From Agromyces sp. Root81 (lineage in GTDB: Bacteria > Actinomycetota > Actinomycetes > Actinomycetales > Microbacteriaceae), in contig NZ_LMIR01000004.1 in assembly GCF_001429165.1 (NCBI RefSeq), forward strand, positions 442,923 to 506,922: DNA of 64,000 nt, written 5' to 3'. This document shows positions 46,613 to 55,179 of this stretch, piece by piece. Under the pieces are notes generated by a model that had not been told where the DNA came from, made no database searches, and was given only the letters and a program-made list of their open reading frames with translations. Positions within the stretch are counted from its first letter, which is position 1, and the number at the start of each line of letters is the position of its first letter. The position numbers and the translations under genes are program-made.

Positions 46613-47466
46613 TGACCGACGCACGAGAGATCGACCGCATCGTCGGCGCCGCGCTCGACGAGGACGCCCCGTGGGGCGACCTGACCTCCGAGGTGCTGAT
46701 CCCCGCCGGGGCGACCGCGACCGCCGTGCTCATGGCCCGCGAGCCGGGCGTGCTCAGCGGCATCGAGGTGTTCGCGGCGGCCTTCCGGCTCGTCGACCCG
46801 GCGATCGTCGTCGAGGCCCGAGCGGCCGACGGAGCGCCGTTCGAGTCCGGTGCGGTGCTCGCCCGGGTCAGCGGACCCGCACGCGGCATCCTGCGCGCCG
46901 AGCGTGTGGGCCTGAACCTCGTGCAGCGCATGTCGGGCATCGCGACGCTCACCTCCCGATTCGTCGCGGAGACGGCGGGCACCCGTGCGCGCATCGTCGA
47001 CACCCGCAAGACCACGCCGGGCCTGCGCAGCCTCGAACGCCAGGCGGTGCGCGACGGCGGCGGGCGCAACCACCGCCGCTCACTCTCCGACGCGGTCATG
47101 GCGAAGGACAATCACCTCGCCGTGCTCACGGCGGGCGGCCACGACCTCGCGACCGCGCTCCGGGCGGCACGCGAGCGGATGCCGCACACGGCGCACCTCG
47201 AAGTCGAGGTCGACCGGCTCGACCAGGTCGAGGCGGTGCTCGCGGGCGGCGCAGACACGGTCATGCTCGACAACTTCACGGCCGACGGGCTCCGAGCGGG
47301 CGTCGAGCTCATCGCGGGGCGGGCGATCGTGGAGGCATCGGGCGGCGTCACGCTCGAGTCGGTGCGAGAGATCGCCGCGACCGGCGTCGACGTGATCTCG
47401 GTCGGCGCGCTCACCCACTCGGTGCGCTCGCTCGACCTCGGCCTCGACGTGGCGGTCGAGACGTGA
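46612..47466 (+). CDS. nadC: Nicotinate-nucleotide pyrophosphorylase (carboxylating)
   Basis: A 284-aa quinolinate phosphoribosyltransferase, joining quinolinate and PRPP to form nicotinate mononucleotide. The motifs LNLVQRMSGIATLT, DTRKTTPGLR, GGGRNHRRSLSDAVMAKDNH, VEVDRLDQVEAVLAGGADTV and LDNF are typical. It starts at 46612 with a TGATG overlap with nadB and ends at 47466 with a GTGA overlap with nadS. It is part of the de novo NAD operon. Confidence 0.96.
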   Translation: MTDAREIDRIVGAALDEDAPWGDLTSEVLIPAGATATAVLMAREPGVLSGIEVFAAAFRLVDPAIVVEARAADGAPFESGAVLARVSGPARGILRAERVGLNLVQRMSGIATLTSRFVAETAGTRARIVDTRKTTPGLRSLERQAVRDGGGRNHRRSLSDAVMAKDNHLAVLTAGGHDLATALRAARERMPHTAHLEVEVDRLDQVEAVLAGGADTVMLDNFTADGLRAGVELIAGRAIVEASGGVTLESVREIAATGVDVISVGALTHSVRSLDLGLDVAVET

Positions 47467-48608
47467 TCTTCCTCGATCACGCGGCCACCACGCCCGTGCG
47501 ACGCGAGGCGCTCGAGGCGATGTGGCCGTACCTCTCGGGCTCCTTCGGCAACCCCTCGAGCCGCCACGCGCTCGGCGACGAGGCCGCCCGCGCACTCGCC
47601 GCCGCCCGCGCGACCGTTGCCGCGGTCATCGGCTGCCGCCCCGGCGACGTCGTCTTCACGAGCGGCGGCACCGAGGCCGACAACCTCGCGGTGAAGGGCC
47701 TCGCCATCGCGCACCCCCGCGGGCGCCATGTCGTCGTCTCGCCGATCGAGCACGAGGCGGTGCTCGAATCCGCGGACCACCTCGCCAGGGTGCACGGCTT
47801 CGAGGTCGGCGAGGTCGCCGTCGACGCGGGCGGCGTGGTCACGCCCGAGGCGCTCGCTCGCGTCATCCGCCCCGACACCGCCCTCGTGTCGGTGCAGCTC
47901 GCGAACAACGAGATCGGCACCGTGCAGCCGATCGCCGAGCTCGCCGCGGTGGCACGCGCTGCCGGAGCGCTCATGCACACCGACGCCGTGCAGGCGGCCG
48001 GCTGGCTGCCGCTCTCGCTCGACGACCTCGGCGTCGACGCCCTCTCGCTCGCCGGCCACAAGGTCGGCGCCCCGAAGGGCACCGGCGCGCTGATCGTACG
48101 AGGCCGGCTCCCCCTCGAACCGGTGCTGCACGGCGGCGGACAGGAGCGCGGACGCAGGTCGGGCACCGAGAACGTCGCGGGCGCGGTCGCGTTCGCCACC
48201 GCCCTGCGACTGGCCGAAGCCGATCGAGCGGATGCCGCGGCGCGCGTCGCGGCGCTGGGCTCCGGGTTCACCGCTGCGGTCGCCGGCACGGTGCCAGGCG
48301 CGCGCCCGACCGGCGACCCCGAGCACCGGCTGCCGGGCACGGTGTCGTTCGTCTTCCCCGGCACGAGCGGCGAGGCGGTGCTGCTCGAGCTCGAGCGCGA
48401 CGGTGTCGTCTGCTCGAGCGGTTCGGCCTGCGCGGCGGGCAGCGACGAACCCTCGCACGTGCTCACTGCGATCGGCCTGCCCGCCGAACTCGCGCAGACC
48501 GCGGTGCGGTTCACGCTCGGCGCGGAGACGACGGCGGAAGAGCTGGCGGATGCCGCGGCATCCGTCGCTCGTGCCGTGTCGGCGGTACGCGGTATCGTGG
48601 CCGCATGA
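47463..48608 (+). CDS. nadS: Cysteine desulfurase, NadS type
   Basis: A 381-aa class V PLP enzyme of the NifS/IscS family. It has the opening FLDHAATTPVRREALEAM, the cofactor lysine in SLAGHKVGAPKGTGALI, GGGQERGRRSGTENV, and the catalytic cysteine in SSGSACAAGSDEPSHVL. Fused to the nadC end by a GTGA overlap, it most likely supplies sulfur for the NadA cluster, as for other nad-operon desulfurases. It starts at a GTG at 47463. The 3' end contains an 18-bp palindrome made of two octamer copies (48547-48564). Confidence 0.92.
   Translation: MIFLDHAATTPVRREALEAMWPYLSGSFGNPSSRHALGDEAARALAAARATVAAVIGCRPGDVVFTSGGTEADNLAVKGLAIAHPRGRHVVVSPIEHEAVLESADHLARVHGFEVGEVAVDAGGVVTPEALARVIRPDTALVSVQLANNEIGTVQPIAELAAVARAAGALMHTDAVQAAGWLPLSLDDLGVDALSLAGHKVGAPKGTGALIVRGRLPLEPVLHGGGQERGRRSGTENVAGAVAFATALRLAEADRADAAARVAALGSGFTAAVAGTVPGARPTGDPEHRLPGTVSFVFPGTSGEAVLLELERDGVVCSSGSACAAGSDEPSHVLTAIGLPAELAQTAVRFTLGAETTAEELADAAASVARAVSAVRGIVAA
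48547..48564. repeat. Perfect 18-bp palindrome of two inverted CGGATGCC octamers
   Basis: CGGATGCC, GC, GGCATCCG form a perfect palindrome inside the nadS coding region, in frame as Ala-Asp-Ala-Ala-Ser. It is one of several inverted octamer pairs in the window (also 18508-18528 and the typA terminator at 26127-26172). Confidence 0.85.
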
Positions 48609-48739
48609 GCGATTCGACATCTGCTGCTGACAAGGCCAACGAGAAGCGCATCGAGAACGAGCTCGCTCCCGAGGAGCTCCTGCTCGAGGGCTGGCTCCCG
48701 CGGCCGACCCCGACCGACGGCCCGGCTCCGGCTCCGTAA
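48605..48739 (+). CDS. Very small protein at the end of the nad operon, 44 aa
   Basis: A 44-codon ORF whose ATG overlaps the nadS stop by four bases (ATGA). It codes for a charged peptide (SAADKANEKRIENELAPEEL) with a proline-rich end. It is too short to classify and resembles no family I know. The overlap and position suggest translation as the last gene of the operon. A hairpin with a short T-run (48770-48795) follows about 30 bases after the stop. Confidence 0.5.
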   Translation: MSDSTSAADKANEKRIENELAPEELLLEGWLPRPTPTDGPAPAP

Positions 48740-48769
48740 ACCGCCCCGCTTGACCGAATTTCCCAACCG

Positions 48770-48795
48770 ACCGAAGCGCCTCCTGTGCGCTCGGT
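48770..48795 (+). terminator. Candidate terminator of the nad operon
   Basis: ACCG/AGCGC pairs with GCGCT/CGGT across a seven-base loop, with one bulged base, followed by TTC. It lies about 30 bases after the 44-codon ORF. Confidence 0.45.
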
Positions 48796-48981
48796 TTCAT
48801 GCGTTCCGATCGATGTCGGAATCGGGGAATAGCGAGTCACCCGACGCGGGTTGACCAACGTATTCGACGCAATTCCCCGGGCGCAGTTCTGCGCTCACAT
48901 CGATTGGACGCATCTTCCTTGACCGAACGCGCCGTTCCCGAACTCCGTGACCCCGTCGTCGCCCCTGCCGGCGACTCCACC

Positions 48982-50439
48982 ATGCACGAGCACTCCGATG
49001 TCGAGGCGCTGCACGGCGCCCGCAACAACCGGGTGATCTGGCTCCTCCTCGCCGCCTCCTTCGTCGTCATCCTCAACGAGACGATCATGGGCGTGGCGAT
49101 CCCGCACCTCGTCGTCGACCTCGACATCTCGATCTCCGCGGCGCAGTGGCTGACCACCGCGTTCATGCTGACGATGGCCGTCGTCATCCCGATCACCGGC
49201 TTCCTGCTGCAGCGCTTCGCCACCCGACCGATCTTCATCGCCGCGATGAGCCTCTTCTCGACGGGCACGCTCATCGCAGCCCTGGCGCCGGGCTTCGAGG
49301 TGCTCCTCGTCGCGCGCGTCGTGCAGGCCAGTGGCACGGCCATCATGATGCCGCTGCTCATGACGACGCTCATGACCCTGGTCGCACCCAGCGACCGCGG
49401 GCGACTCATGGGCCGCGTCGCGATCGTGATGTCGGTGGCCCCCGCGATCGGCCCGACCATCTCGGGCCTGATCCTGAACTCGCTCTCATGGCGGTTCATG
49501 TTCTGGCTCGTGCTGCCGATCGCGCTCGCGATGCTCGTCATCGGCATCCGCCGGGTCGAGAACGTCAGCGAGCCCCGCAAGATCCCCCTCGACGTGTTCT
49601 CGGTCGTACTGTCGGCCTTCGGCTTCGGCGGCCTCGTCTACGGGCTCAGCCTCATCGGGGCCGAGACCGCCGGCAGCAGCCTCGGCGCCGCGCCCATGTG
49701 GGTCGCCTTCGGCGTGGGGGCGATCTCGATCGCCGCGTTCATCTGGCGCCAGCTCATCCTGCAGAAGAAGGACCGTGCGCTGCTCGACCTGCGCACCTTC
49801 CTCTCGCGCAACTTCTCGATCTCGATCGGCCTCATGACGATCATGATGGCGGCCCTCTTCGGCACGATCATCCTGCTGCCGATCTACCTGCAGAACGTGC
49901 TGCACCTCGAACCGATCATGACCGGCCTGCTGCTGCTGCCGGGCGGCCTCACGATGGGCCTGCTCGGACCGACCGTCGGCCGTCTCTTCGACCGGCTCGG
50001 GCCGACCCCGCTCCTCGTACCCGGCGCGTTCGTCGTGAGCGGCGTGCTCTGGTCGCTCACGATGGTGACCGACACGACGTCGCCGTGGCTGCTCCTCGTC
50101 GCCCACATCGTGCTCTCGGCCGGCCTCGCGTTCATGTTCACGCCGCTGTTCACCTCGGCACTGGGCTCCGTCGACCCGAAGTTCTACTCGCACGGTTCGG
50201 CGATCGTCGGCACCGTGCAGCAGGTCGCCGGGGCGGCGGGCACCGCGCTCTTCGTGACGATCATGGCGACGCAGTCGCTGACCGCGACGACGGCAGGTGC
50301 AACGGCCGAGGCGGCGGCGGCATCCGGCATCCGCTCCGCGTTCATGGTCGGGGCGATCCTCTCGCTGTTCGCGATCGTGGGCGCGTTCTTCGTGCGCAAG
50401 CCCGCCGACATGATGGACGGCGCGCCGATGGCGCACTGA
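48982..50439 (+). CDS. DHA2-family drug/metabolite efflux MFS transporter
   Basis: A 485-aa MFS protein of the drug:H+ antiporter-2 (EmrB/QacA) type with fourteen predicted membrane segments. The motif AGFEVLLVARVVQASGTAI-like stretch and the PAIGPTISGLILNSLSWRFM motif C are visible. It exports drugs or metabolites. The start is set at the ATG at 48982; the frame is open to 48799 but no clear ribosome site distinguishes the choices, so an upstream TTG at 48919 is possible. A TTGACC lies at 48851. It converges with the VWA-protein gene. Confidence 0.82.
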   Translation: MHEHSDVEALHGARNNRVIWLLLAASFVVILNETIMGVAIPHLVVDLDISISAAQWLTTAFMLTMAVVIPITGFLLQRFATRPIFIAAMSLFSTGTLIAALAPGFEVLLVARVVQASGTAIMMPLLMTTLMTLVAPSDRGRLMGRVAIVMSVAPAIGPTISGLILNSLSWRFMFWLVLPIALAMLVIGIRRVENVSEPRKIPLDVFSVVLSAFGFGGLVYGLSLIGAETAGSSLGAAPMWVAFGVGAISIAAFIWRQLILQKKDRALLDLRTFLSRNFSISIGLMTIMMAALFGTIILLPIYLQNVLHLEPIMTGLLLLPGGLTMGLLGPTVGRLFDRLGPTPLLVPGAFVVSGVLWSLTMVTDTTSPWLLLVAHIVLSAGLAFMFTPLFTSALGSVDPKFYSHGSAIVGTVQQVAGAAGTALFVTIMATQSLTATTAGATAEAAAASGIRSAFMVGAILSLFAIVGAFFVRKPADMMDGAPMAH

Positions 50440-50471
50440 CGCGGACGCACCGACCGGTGCATCGCGGTCGA

Positions 50472-50505
50472 ACGAAGGGGCCCGGCATTCGCCGGGCCCC
50501 TTCGT
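50472..50505. terminator. Bidirectional terminator
   Basis: A perfect 15-bp stem (50472-50486 with 50491-50505) with an ATTC loop lies between the convergent MFS gene and the VWA-protein gene. GAAGGGGCCC dominates the arms. Confidence 0.8.
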
Positions 50506-50537
50506 CGTACCTCCGTCGTCGCCGCGGCGTACCGACG

Positions 50538-52247
50538 TCAGCCGCAGTTCGGGCGGCAGCTGCGCTGCGAGAGCGCGTCGACGAGCACCGTCCCGAGATC
50601 CTCGGGCTTCGAGGCCGAGTACGCGGCACCCTTGGTCGCCTGGGCGATGCGCTGCATCGCGGCGAGGTCGGTGTCGGGACCGAAGCCGATCATGATGACG
50701 GGCACGGGCTTCGAGGGGTCGTCGATCTTCGCGAGCTCGGCGAGCAGGGTATCCAGGTCGATGCCGTTCTCGTCCTCGTTCTTGCCGTCGGTGAACAGCA
50801 GCACCGAGTTGACCTTCTCGGGGTCGTACGTCTCCCGCACGCGCTGCACGGCCGCGAGCGTGGTGTCGTAGAGGCCGGTCGCCCCGCCGAGACGGGCAGG
50901 CAGCGACTGGATGATGCCGGCGATCTCCTGCGTGTGTGCGGCGTCGGCGAGCGGCGCGATCGGCGACAGGTCCTCGTAGTCGAGTTCGCCGTTGCGGGCG
51001 GTCGAGAAGACCCACACGCCGAGTTCGACCTCGCCCGAGAACTTCTGCATCGCGCCGACCGCGGCCTGCTGGAAGATGTCGATGCGGCGCAGCCCGTTCT
51101 CGGCCGGCTCCTCCATCGAGCCCGACACGTCGATCACGGCGAGCATGCGCGAGCGCAGCGTCAGCACGGACCAGGCACGCAGGATCTCGAGCTGCGCGGC
51201 CCCGTCGAGCGCCGCCGTCGCCGACGGCGCTTCCGTGCCGAGGCCCGGGATGTCGAGCTCGCCCGTGCCGTCTGGGGCACGGAATCCCGCGGCGGCCAGT
51301 TTCTTCGTGCTCTTCCGAACCGCGGTCTCGAATGCGTCGAGCAACTCCGCACGCGTCGCAGCACCCGCGTCGGCGGTGTCGGCCGAGCCGGTACCGGCCG
51401 CGGCATCCGACGCCGTCATGCGGACGAACGGGTAGTCGAGCGAGACCGTGCCGTCGACGGGATACGCGGCGACGAGGGTCTCTGCGGGCCCGTCGGAGTT
51501 GTACGCGGCGACCTGCGCCTCGCTCGTGACGACGACGGCGGGCTGGTCGGCGGCACTGACGGCGCCGAACGCGGCGCTCGTCGAGGCGGGGATGGACTTG
51601 CCGAGCTCGATCATGGCGCCCGCGAACTGGCGCGGGTCGTCGGGCGACGAGTGCCCGCGCAGGGCGAGCAGACCGGCGAGGCTCGCAGCGGATGCCTCGG
51701 GGTCGGGCAGGATCGTCGGCAGCGTGCCGCCGAGCACACGTGCCCAGCTCACGGGTTCGGTCGCGAGCTCGGTGGCCTTCGTCGCGGCACCGGCGAACAC
51801 GACCGGCGATGACGCGATCGACTCGCGCACCTCGACCTCGGGCGCCGATTGGCCGAGCGAGGCGGCGGTCGCGTTCATGCGGTCGAGCCAGACGCTCGAT
51901 TCGGGCACCCAGGCGTCAGCCTCCGCCCCGCCCGAGGCGACGACCGCTGCGGTGTCGGCCGAGTCCTGGGCCGTGATCTCGGTCGAGACGCACAGCTCGG
52001 AGTTCTCGTCGAACTTCTCGGCGATCTTCGTGAGCGCGGGCGCGATCGACGTGTCGGCGACGATGGCGAGCTCTTCGGTCTGCGCGCAGCCCGAGTCGGC
52101 TGACGCGAAGATGGGGTTCAGGTAGCCGCCGACCCAAAGGAAGACGCCGGAGGAAACGACTCCGACGACGACGACTGCACCGATGATGGACAGGATGAGT
52201 TTGCGGCCCGGCTTCTTCGCCGATGCCGCGACACTGTGACGTCCCAC
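50538..52247 (-). CDS. Secreted binding-protein/VWA domain fusion
   Basis: A 569-aa protein. A short cytoplasmic basic stretch, then a membrane anchor (about 17-40) and an extracytoplasmic part. Residues about 55-300 resemble a molybdate/phosphate-type solute-binding fold (LAIVADTSIAPALTKIAEKF, ASSPVVFAGAATKATEL). A von Willebrand factor A domain follows (about 360-560), with an intact MIDAS loop DVSGSM and a DGKNEDENGIDLD stretch. The C-terminus has two cysteines (RSCRPNCG). Adhesion, or a sensing role on the cell surface, is plausible. The fusion is unusual but not unique in actinobacteria. It starts at the ATG at 52247. Confidence 0.85.
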   Translation of the reverse strand: MGRHSVAASAKKPGRKLILSIIGAVVVVGVVSSGVFLWVGGYLNPIFASADSGCAQTEELAIVADTSIAPALTKIAEKFDENSELCVSTEITAQDSADTAAVVASGGAEADAWVPESSVWLDRMNATAASLGQSAPEVEVRESIASSPVVFAGAATKATELATEPVSWARVLGGTLPTILPDPEASAASLAGLLALRGHSSPDDPRQFAGAMIELGKSIPASTSAAFGAVSAADQPAVVVTSEAQVAAYNSDGPAETLVAAYPVDGTVSLDYPFVRMTASDAAAGTGSADTADAGAATRAELLDAFETAVRKSTKKLAAAGFRAPDGTGELDIPGLGTEAPSATAALDGAAQLEILRAWSVLTLRSRMLAVIDVSGSMEEPAENGLRRIDIFQQAAVGAMQKFSGEVELGVWVFSTARNGELDYEDLSPIAPLADAAHTQEIAGIIQSLPARLGGATGLYDTTLAAVQRVRETYDPEKVNSVLLFTDGKNEDENGIDLDTLLAELAKIDDPSKPVPVIMIGFGPDTDLAAMQRIAQATKGAAYSASKPEDLGTVLVDALSQRSCRPNCG

Positions 52248-52410
52248 GGAAACTCCAAGCCGACGGGAGTGGGCCCCGTCGAATCCTCAGTTCGGGTTCC
52301 CCCAGATGGGGAAGGATTTGGTTCAGTGTAAGCGACGACTCCCGAGACGCGAACTTCACTCGAATTCGACGAGGGGTCGGCCCGGTCTCCGCCGGGCTAT
52401 GGTCGGAGGC

Positions 52411-53535
52411 ATGGATGCCGCATCGCCGCAGCTGATCCCCGCCGGAACCGTCTTCACGCCGCAGGAGATCACCCACTACGCAGGCAAGAGCGAACTGAGC
52501 CTCGACGAGGCGATCGCCCGGGCCGACGTCCTCGTCACCGCACCGCACGCGGGTGCCGCGATCCCCGAGGAACTCGCATCGTTCCTCGCGCCCGAGTTCA
52601 CCCGGCGCCTGCAGTTCGACTACACCGATTGCTCGACGAGCCCGGTCGTGCGGCGCTGGGCGGAGATCGACCCGCGCATCGTCGTCGTCGAGAACCCGCA
52701 TCCGCGCATGGTGCGCGACCCCAACCGCGAGAAGCCCGCCGATCTCGCGGCGACGCTCGCCGAGGCGTTCGATCGCGTGCGCGCCGCCGGGGCGTGGAAC
52801 CGGGTCGACCTCACCGGCGTCGACGCGATCCGCCCGGTCACCTTCTCGTTCTTCCCGTTGCTGCGCGTGCCGCAGTCCGCCGCCGAGCTGCACGAGCTCG
52901 TCGAGCGGTTCTCGGCCGTCGCCGAGCAGGGTCTCGGCGTCTACGAGCGCACGAGGGACGCGCTCCTCGAGCGCTTCCAGCAGCAGGCGTTCGCTCTCGC
53001 CGCACCCGGGTCGCCGACGGCCTTCACGATGCTCGCATTCCACGACACGATGAACCGCACCACCACGCGCGACGGGGCGATCGCGGTCGAGCGCGCTCTC
53101 GAGGACCGACTGCCCGACGTCGTCGCCCTCTCGAATCGCGGCGACCACCGCGGCGACCCGATCGGCGACTCCCCCGTCACGATGGAGCCTCGGCTGTTGC
53201 GCCGACTCGCCGACTCGGCACGCCGCGCCTTCGAGGTGGATTCGCCCGACGCGGTCGCCCCCAACCGGCCCTACCTCGGCAGCTACGAGATCATCGCCGC
53301 CGGGCGGCGCTTCCGCGAGCTCGGCGGGCGAGCGGATGCCGCGGGCGTCGTGCTCTCGGCCGTGCAGGCGGAGTTCCGGCGCGAGTTCCTGCTCGGCGAG
53401 GCGAACACACGCGTGCTCAGTCGGCCCGGCACCGGCTGGATCGAGCCCGACGCCGATCGTGTCGACGCCCTGGCCCACGCGTGCAAGGCGATGTTCGACG
53501 GCGTGCGCACGCGCCTCGTTGCGCCGGAAGCCTGA
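52411..53535 (+). CDS. N-formylglutamate amidohydrolase-like protein
   Basis: A 374-aa protein that resembles the N-formylglutamate amidohydrolase family in its opening (VLVTAPHAGAAIPEEL) and in an ENPHPRMVRDPNRE-like region. The family's usual DCHSM-type motif is weak; the equivalent is AFHDTMNR. Family-level function is deformylation or deacylation of N-acyl amino acids. The start is taken as the ATG at 52411, but a slightly longer frame from 52399 is possible, as GGAGG at 52405-52409 lies too close to 52411. It is divergent from the VWA-protein gene. The substrate is open. Confidence 0.6.
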   Translation: MDAASPQLIPAGTVFTPQEITHYAGKSELSLDEAIARADVLVTAPHAGAAIPEELASFLAPEFTRRLQFDYTDCSTSPVVRRWAEIDPRIVVVENPHPRMVRDPNREKPADLAATLAEAFDRVRAAGAWNRVDLTGVDAIRPVTFSFFPLLRVPQSAAELHELVERFSAVAEQGLGVYERTRDALLERFQQQAFALAAPGSPTAFTMLAFHDTMNRTTTRDGAIAVERALEDRLPDVVALSNRGDHRGDPIGDSPVTMEPRLLRRLADSARRAFEVDSPDAVAPNRPYLGSYEIIAAGRRFRELGGRADAAGVVLSAVQAEFRREFLLGEANTRVLSRPGTGWIEPDADRVDALAHACKAMFDGVRTRLVAPEA

Positions 53536-53664
53536 CGCGGGGACGCGGCATCCGTCGCCAAGCGACCTCGATTCCTTGGCACCCGGGCGCGGGTGGTGCG
53601 AGCATGGATCCGAACCGTTCGGGTCGCGATCCGCGGGCCGGCGGCGGTTCGATGGGCGCACGAC

Positions 53665-54315
53665 ATGGAGCACTTCACCAATCGGGCGGACGCCGGTCGT
53701 CGGCTCGCCGCGGCACTCGAGAGCGTCGACCTCGAGCGACCGGTGGTGCTCGGCCTGCCGCGCGGCGGCGTCCCCGTCGCCGCCCCGGTTGCGAGGGCGC
53801 TCGGGGCACCACTCGATGTGCTCGTGGTGCGCAAGCTCGGGGTGCCAGGTCAGCCCGAGGTGGCGATGGGCGCCATCGGCGAGCAGGGCGCGCGCGTGCT
53901 GAACGACGACATCGTCGATGCCGCCTACGTCTCCCCGGGCGAGCTGCGCGAGATCGAGCGAATCGAGCGCGCAGAACTCGAAGCGAGGGTCGCCCGCTTC
54001 CGCGGCGGTGCACCGCCGGTGCCGCTCGAGGGACGCACAGCGCTCATCGTCGACGATGGGGTCGCGACCGGCGCGACAGCGCGCGTGGCCGCGCACGTCG
54101 CGAAGGCGCGCGGGGCCGACCGGGTCGTGCTCGCGATGCCCGTCGGCGCCCCCGATGCCCTCGGCTCGCTCGCGGCCGACCCCGCGATCGACGAGATCGT
54201 CTGCCTGTCCGCGCCGCGCGGCTTCATGGCGGTCGGCATGCACTACCTCGATTTCGCGCAGACCACCGACCTGCAGGTCGCCGAACTGCTCGCGGCTGCG
54301 CGAGCCGGCGGCTGA
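53665..54315 (+). CDS. Phosphoribosyltransferase-domain protein
   Basis: A 216-aa protein of the type I phosphoribosyltransferase fold. The PRPP-binding motif is TALIVDDGVATGATARVAA, with the hood region around LGLPRGGVPVAAPVARAL and DVLVVRKLGVPGQPEVAMG. It resembles the COG1926-type proteins, often linked to dienelactone-hydrolase-type domains, but here it stands alone. It may act in nucleotide salvage or as a regulator. The start is the ATG at 53665. The frame reaches back to 53593 without a ribosome site. Confidence 0.8.
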   Translation: MEHFTNRADAGRRLAAALESVDLERPVVLGLPRGGVPVAAPVARALGAPLDVLVVRKLGVPGQPEVAMGAIGEQGARVLNDDIVDAAYVSPGELREIERIERAELEARVARFRGGAPPVPLEGRTALIVDDGVATGATARVAAHVAKARGADRVVLAMPVGAPDALGSLAADPAIDEIVCLSAPRGFMAVGMHYLDFAQTTDLQVAELLAAARAGG

Positions 54316-54327
54316 CCGAGCCCCACT

Positions 54328-55143
54328 TCAGCTCGCAGTGCCGCGCACGCCGACGACGATCGTGGCGTCGGCCTCGTCGTCGTGCACGATGCGCGCGTCG
54401 AGCCCGCCCGCCTCGAAGAACGCCACGGCGACGGGCGCTTGACGCTCGCTCGTCTCGATCAGCAGCGCACCGCCGGGGGCGAGCCACGAGCGAGCGGATG
54501 CCGCGACCCGCCGGTGCACGTCGAGCCCGTCTCCCCCGCCGTCGAGCGCCATGCGCGCCTCGTGGTCGCGCGCCTCGGGCGGCATCATGGCGATCGCGTC
54601 GCTCGGCACGTATGGCGCGTTCACGGCGAGCACGTCGATGCGCCCGCGGAGCTCTGCGGGCAGCGCGTCGTAGAGGTCGCCCTCGTAGACGAGGCCGCCG
54701 AGCGGTTCGAGGTTCAGGCGCGCCGCCTGCACGGCGACGGGGTCGAGGTCGGCCGCGACGAGGCGCAGCGGCCCGGCGGCATCCGCGATCGCCGCGCCGA
54801 TGGCGCCGGCGCCGCAGCAGAGGTCGACGACGACCGGAGTGCGCAGGGCATCACCCGGTGCGGTGTCGGCGGCACGCGCGGCGAGGCGCGCCGCCTCGGC
54901 CGCGAGGAACTCGGTGCGGCGGCGCGGCACGAAGACGCCCGGCAGCACCCGGATGCGGCGGCCCGCGAACTCGGCCCAGCCGAGCACCTGCTCGAGCGGC
55001 TCGCCTTCGATCCGGCGCTCGATGAGTGCCTCGAGTTCGCCCGCTTCCGCCCCCGTCTCGAGCAGCAGCGCCGCCTCGTCTTCGGCGAACACGCACCCGG
55101 CCGCCCGGAGGCGAGTCACGATCTCTGTCTCAATCAGCATCAT
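54328..55143 (-). CDS. PrmC-related protein methyltransferase
   Basis: A 271-aa SAM-dependent methyltransferase related to the release-factor N5-glutamine methyltransferase PrmC/HemK. The SAM loop is VVDLCCGAGAIGAAIA. The catalytic motif, NPPY in true PrmC, is NAPYVP here. The N-terminal helical domain has LEALIERRIEGEPLEQVLGW. It matches the TIGR03704-type putative protein methyltransferases of actinobacteria; the target is not proven. Paired ATGs at 55140 and 55143 can start it. It is divergent from the Trp leader. Confidence 0.8.
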   Translation of the reverse strand: MMLIETEIVTRLRAAGCVFAEDEAALLLETGAEAGELEALIERRIEGEPLEQVLGWAEFAGRRIRVLPGVFVPRRRTEFLAAEAARLAARAADTAPGDALRTPVVVDLCCGAGAIGAAIADAAGPLRLVAADLDPVAVQAARLNLEPLGGLVYEGDLYDALPAELRGRIDVLAVNAPYVPSDAIAMMPPEARDHEARMALDGGGDGLDVHRRVAASARSWLAPGGALLIETSERQAPVAVAFFEAGGLDARIVHDDEADATIVVGVRGTAS

Positions 55144-55166
55144 TCGAAGCGTAGCGGCGGTGATGC

Positions 55167-55172
55167 TAGAGT
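55167..55172 (+). promoter_or_regulatory. Candidate -10 element of the Trp operon leader
   Basis: TAGAGT lies 7 bases before the leader-peptide ATG at 55180, and TTCGAA (55143-55148) could be a weak -35 at an 18-base spacing. The predicted transcript starts at or near the leader ATG. Confidence 0.45.
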
Positions 55173-55179
55173 CCTCGAC

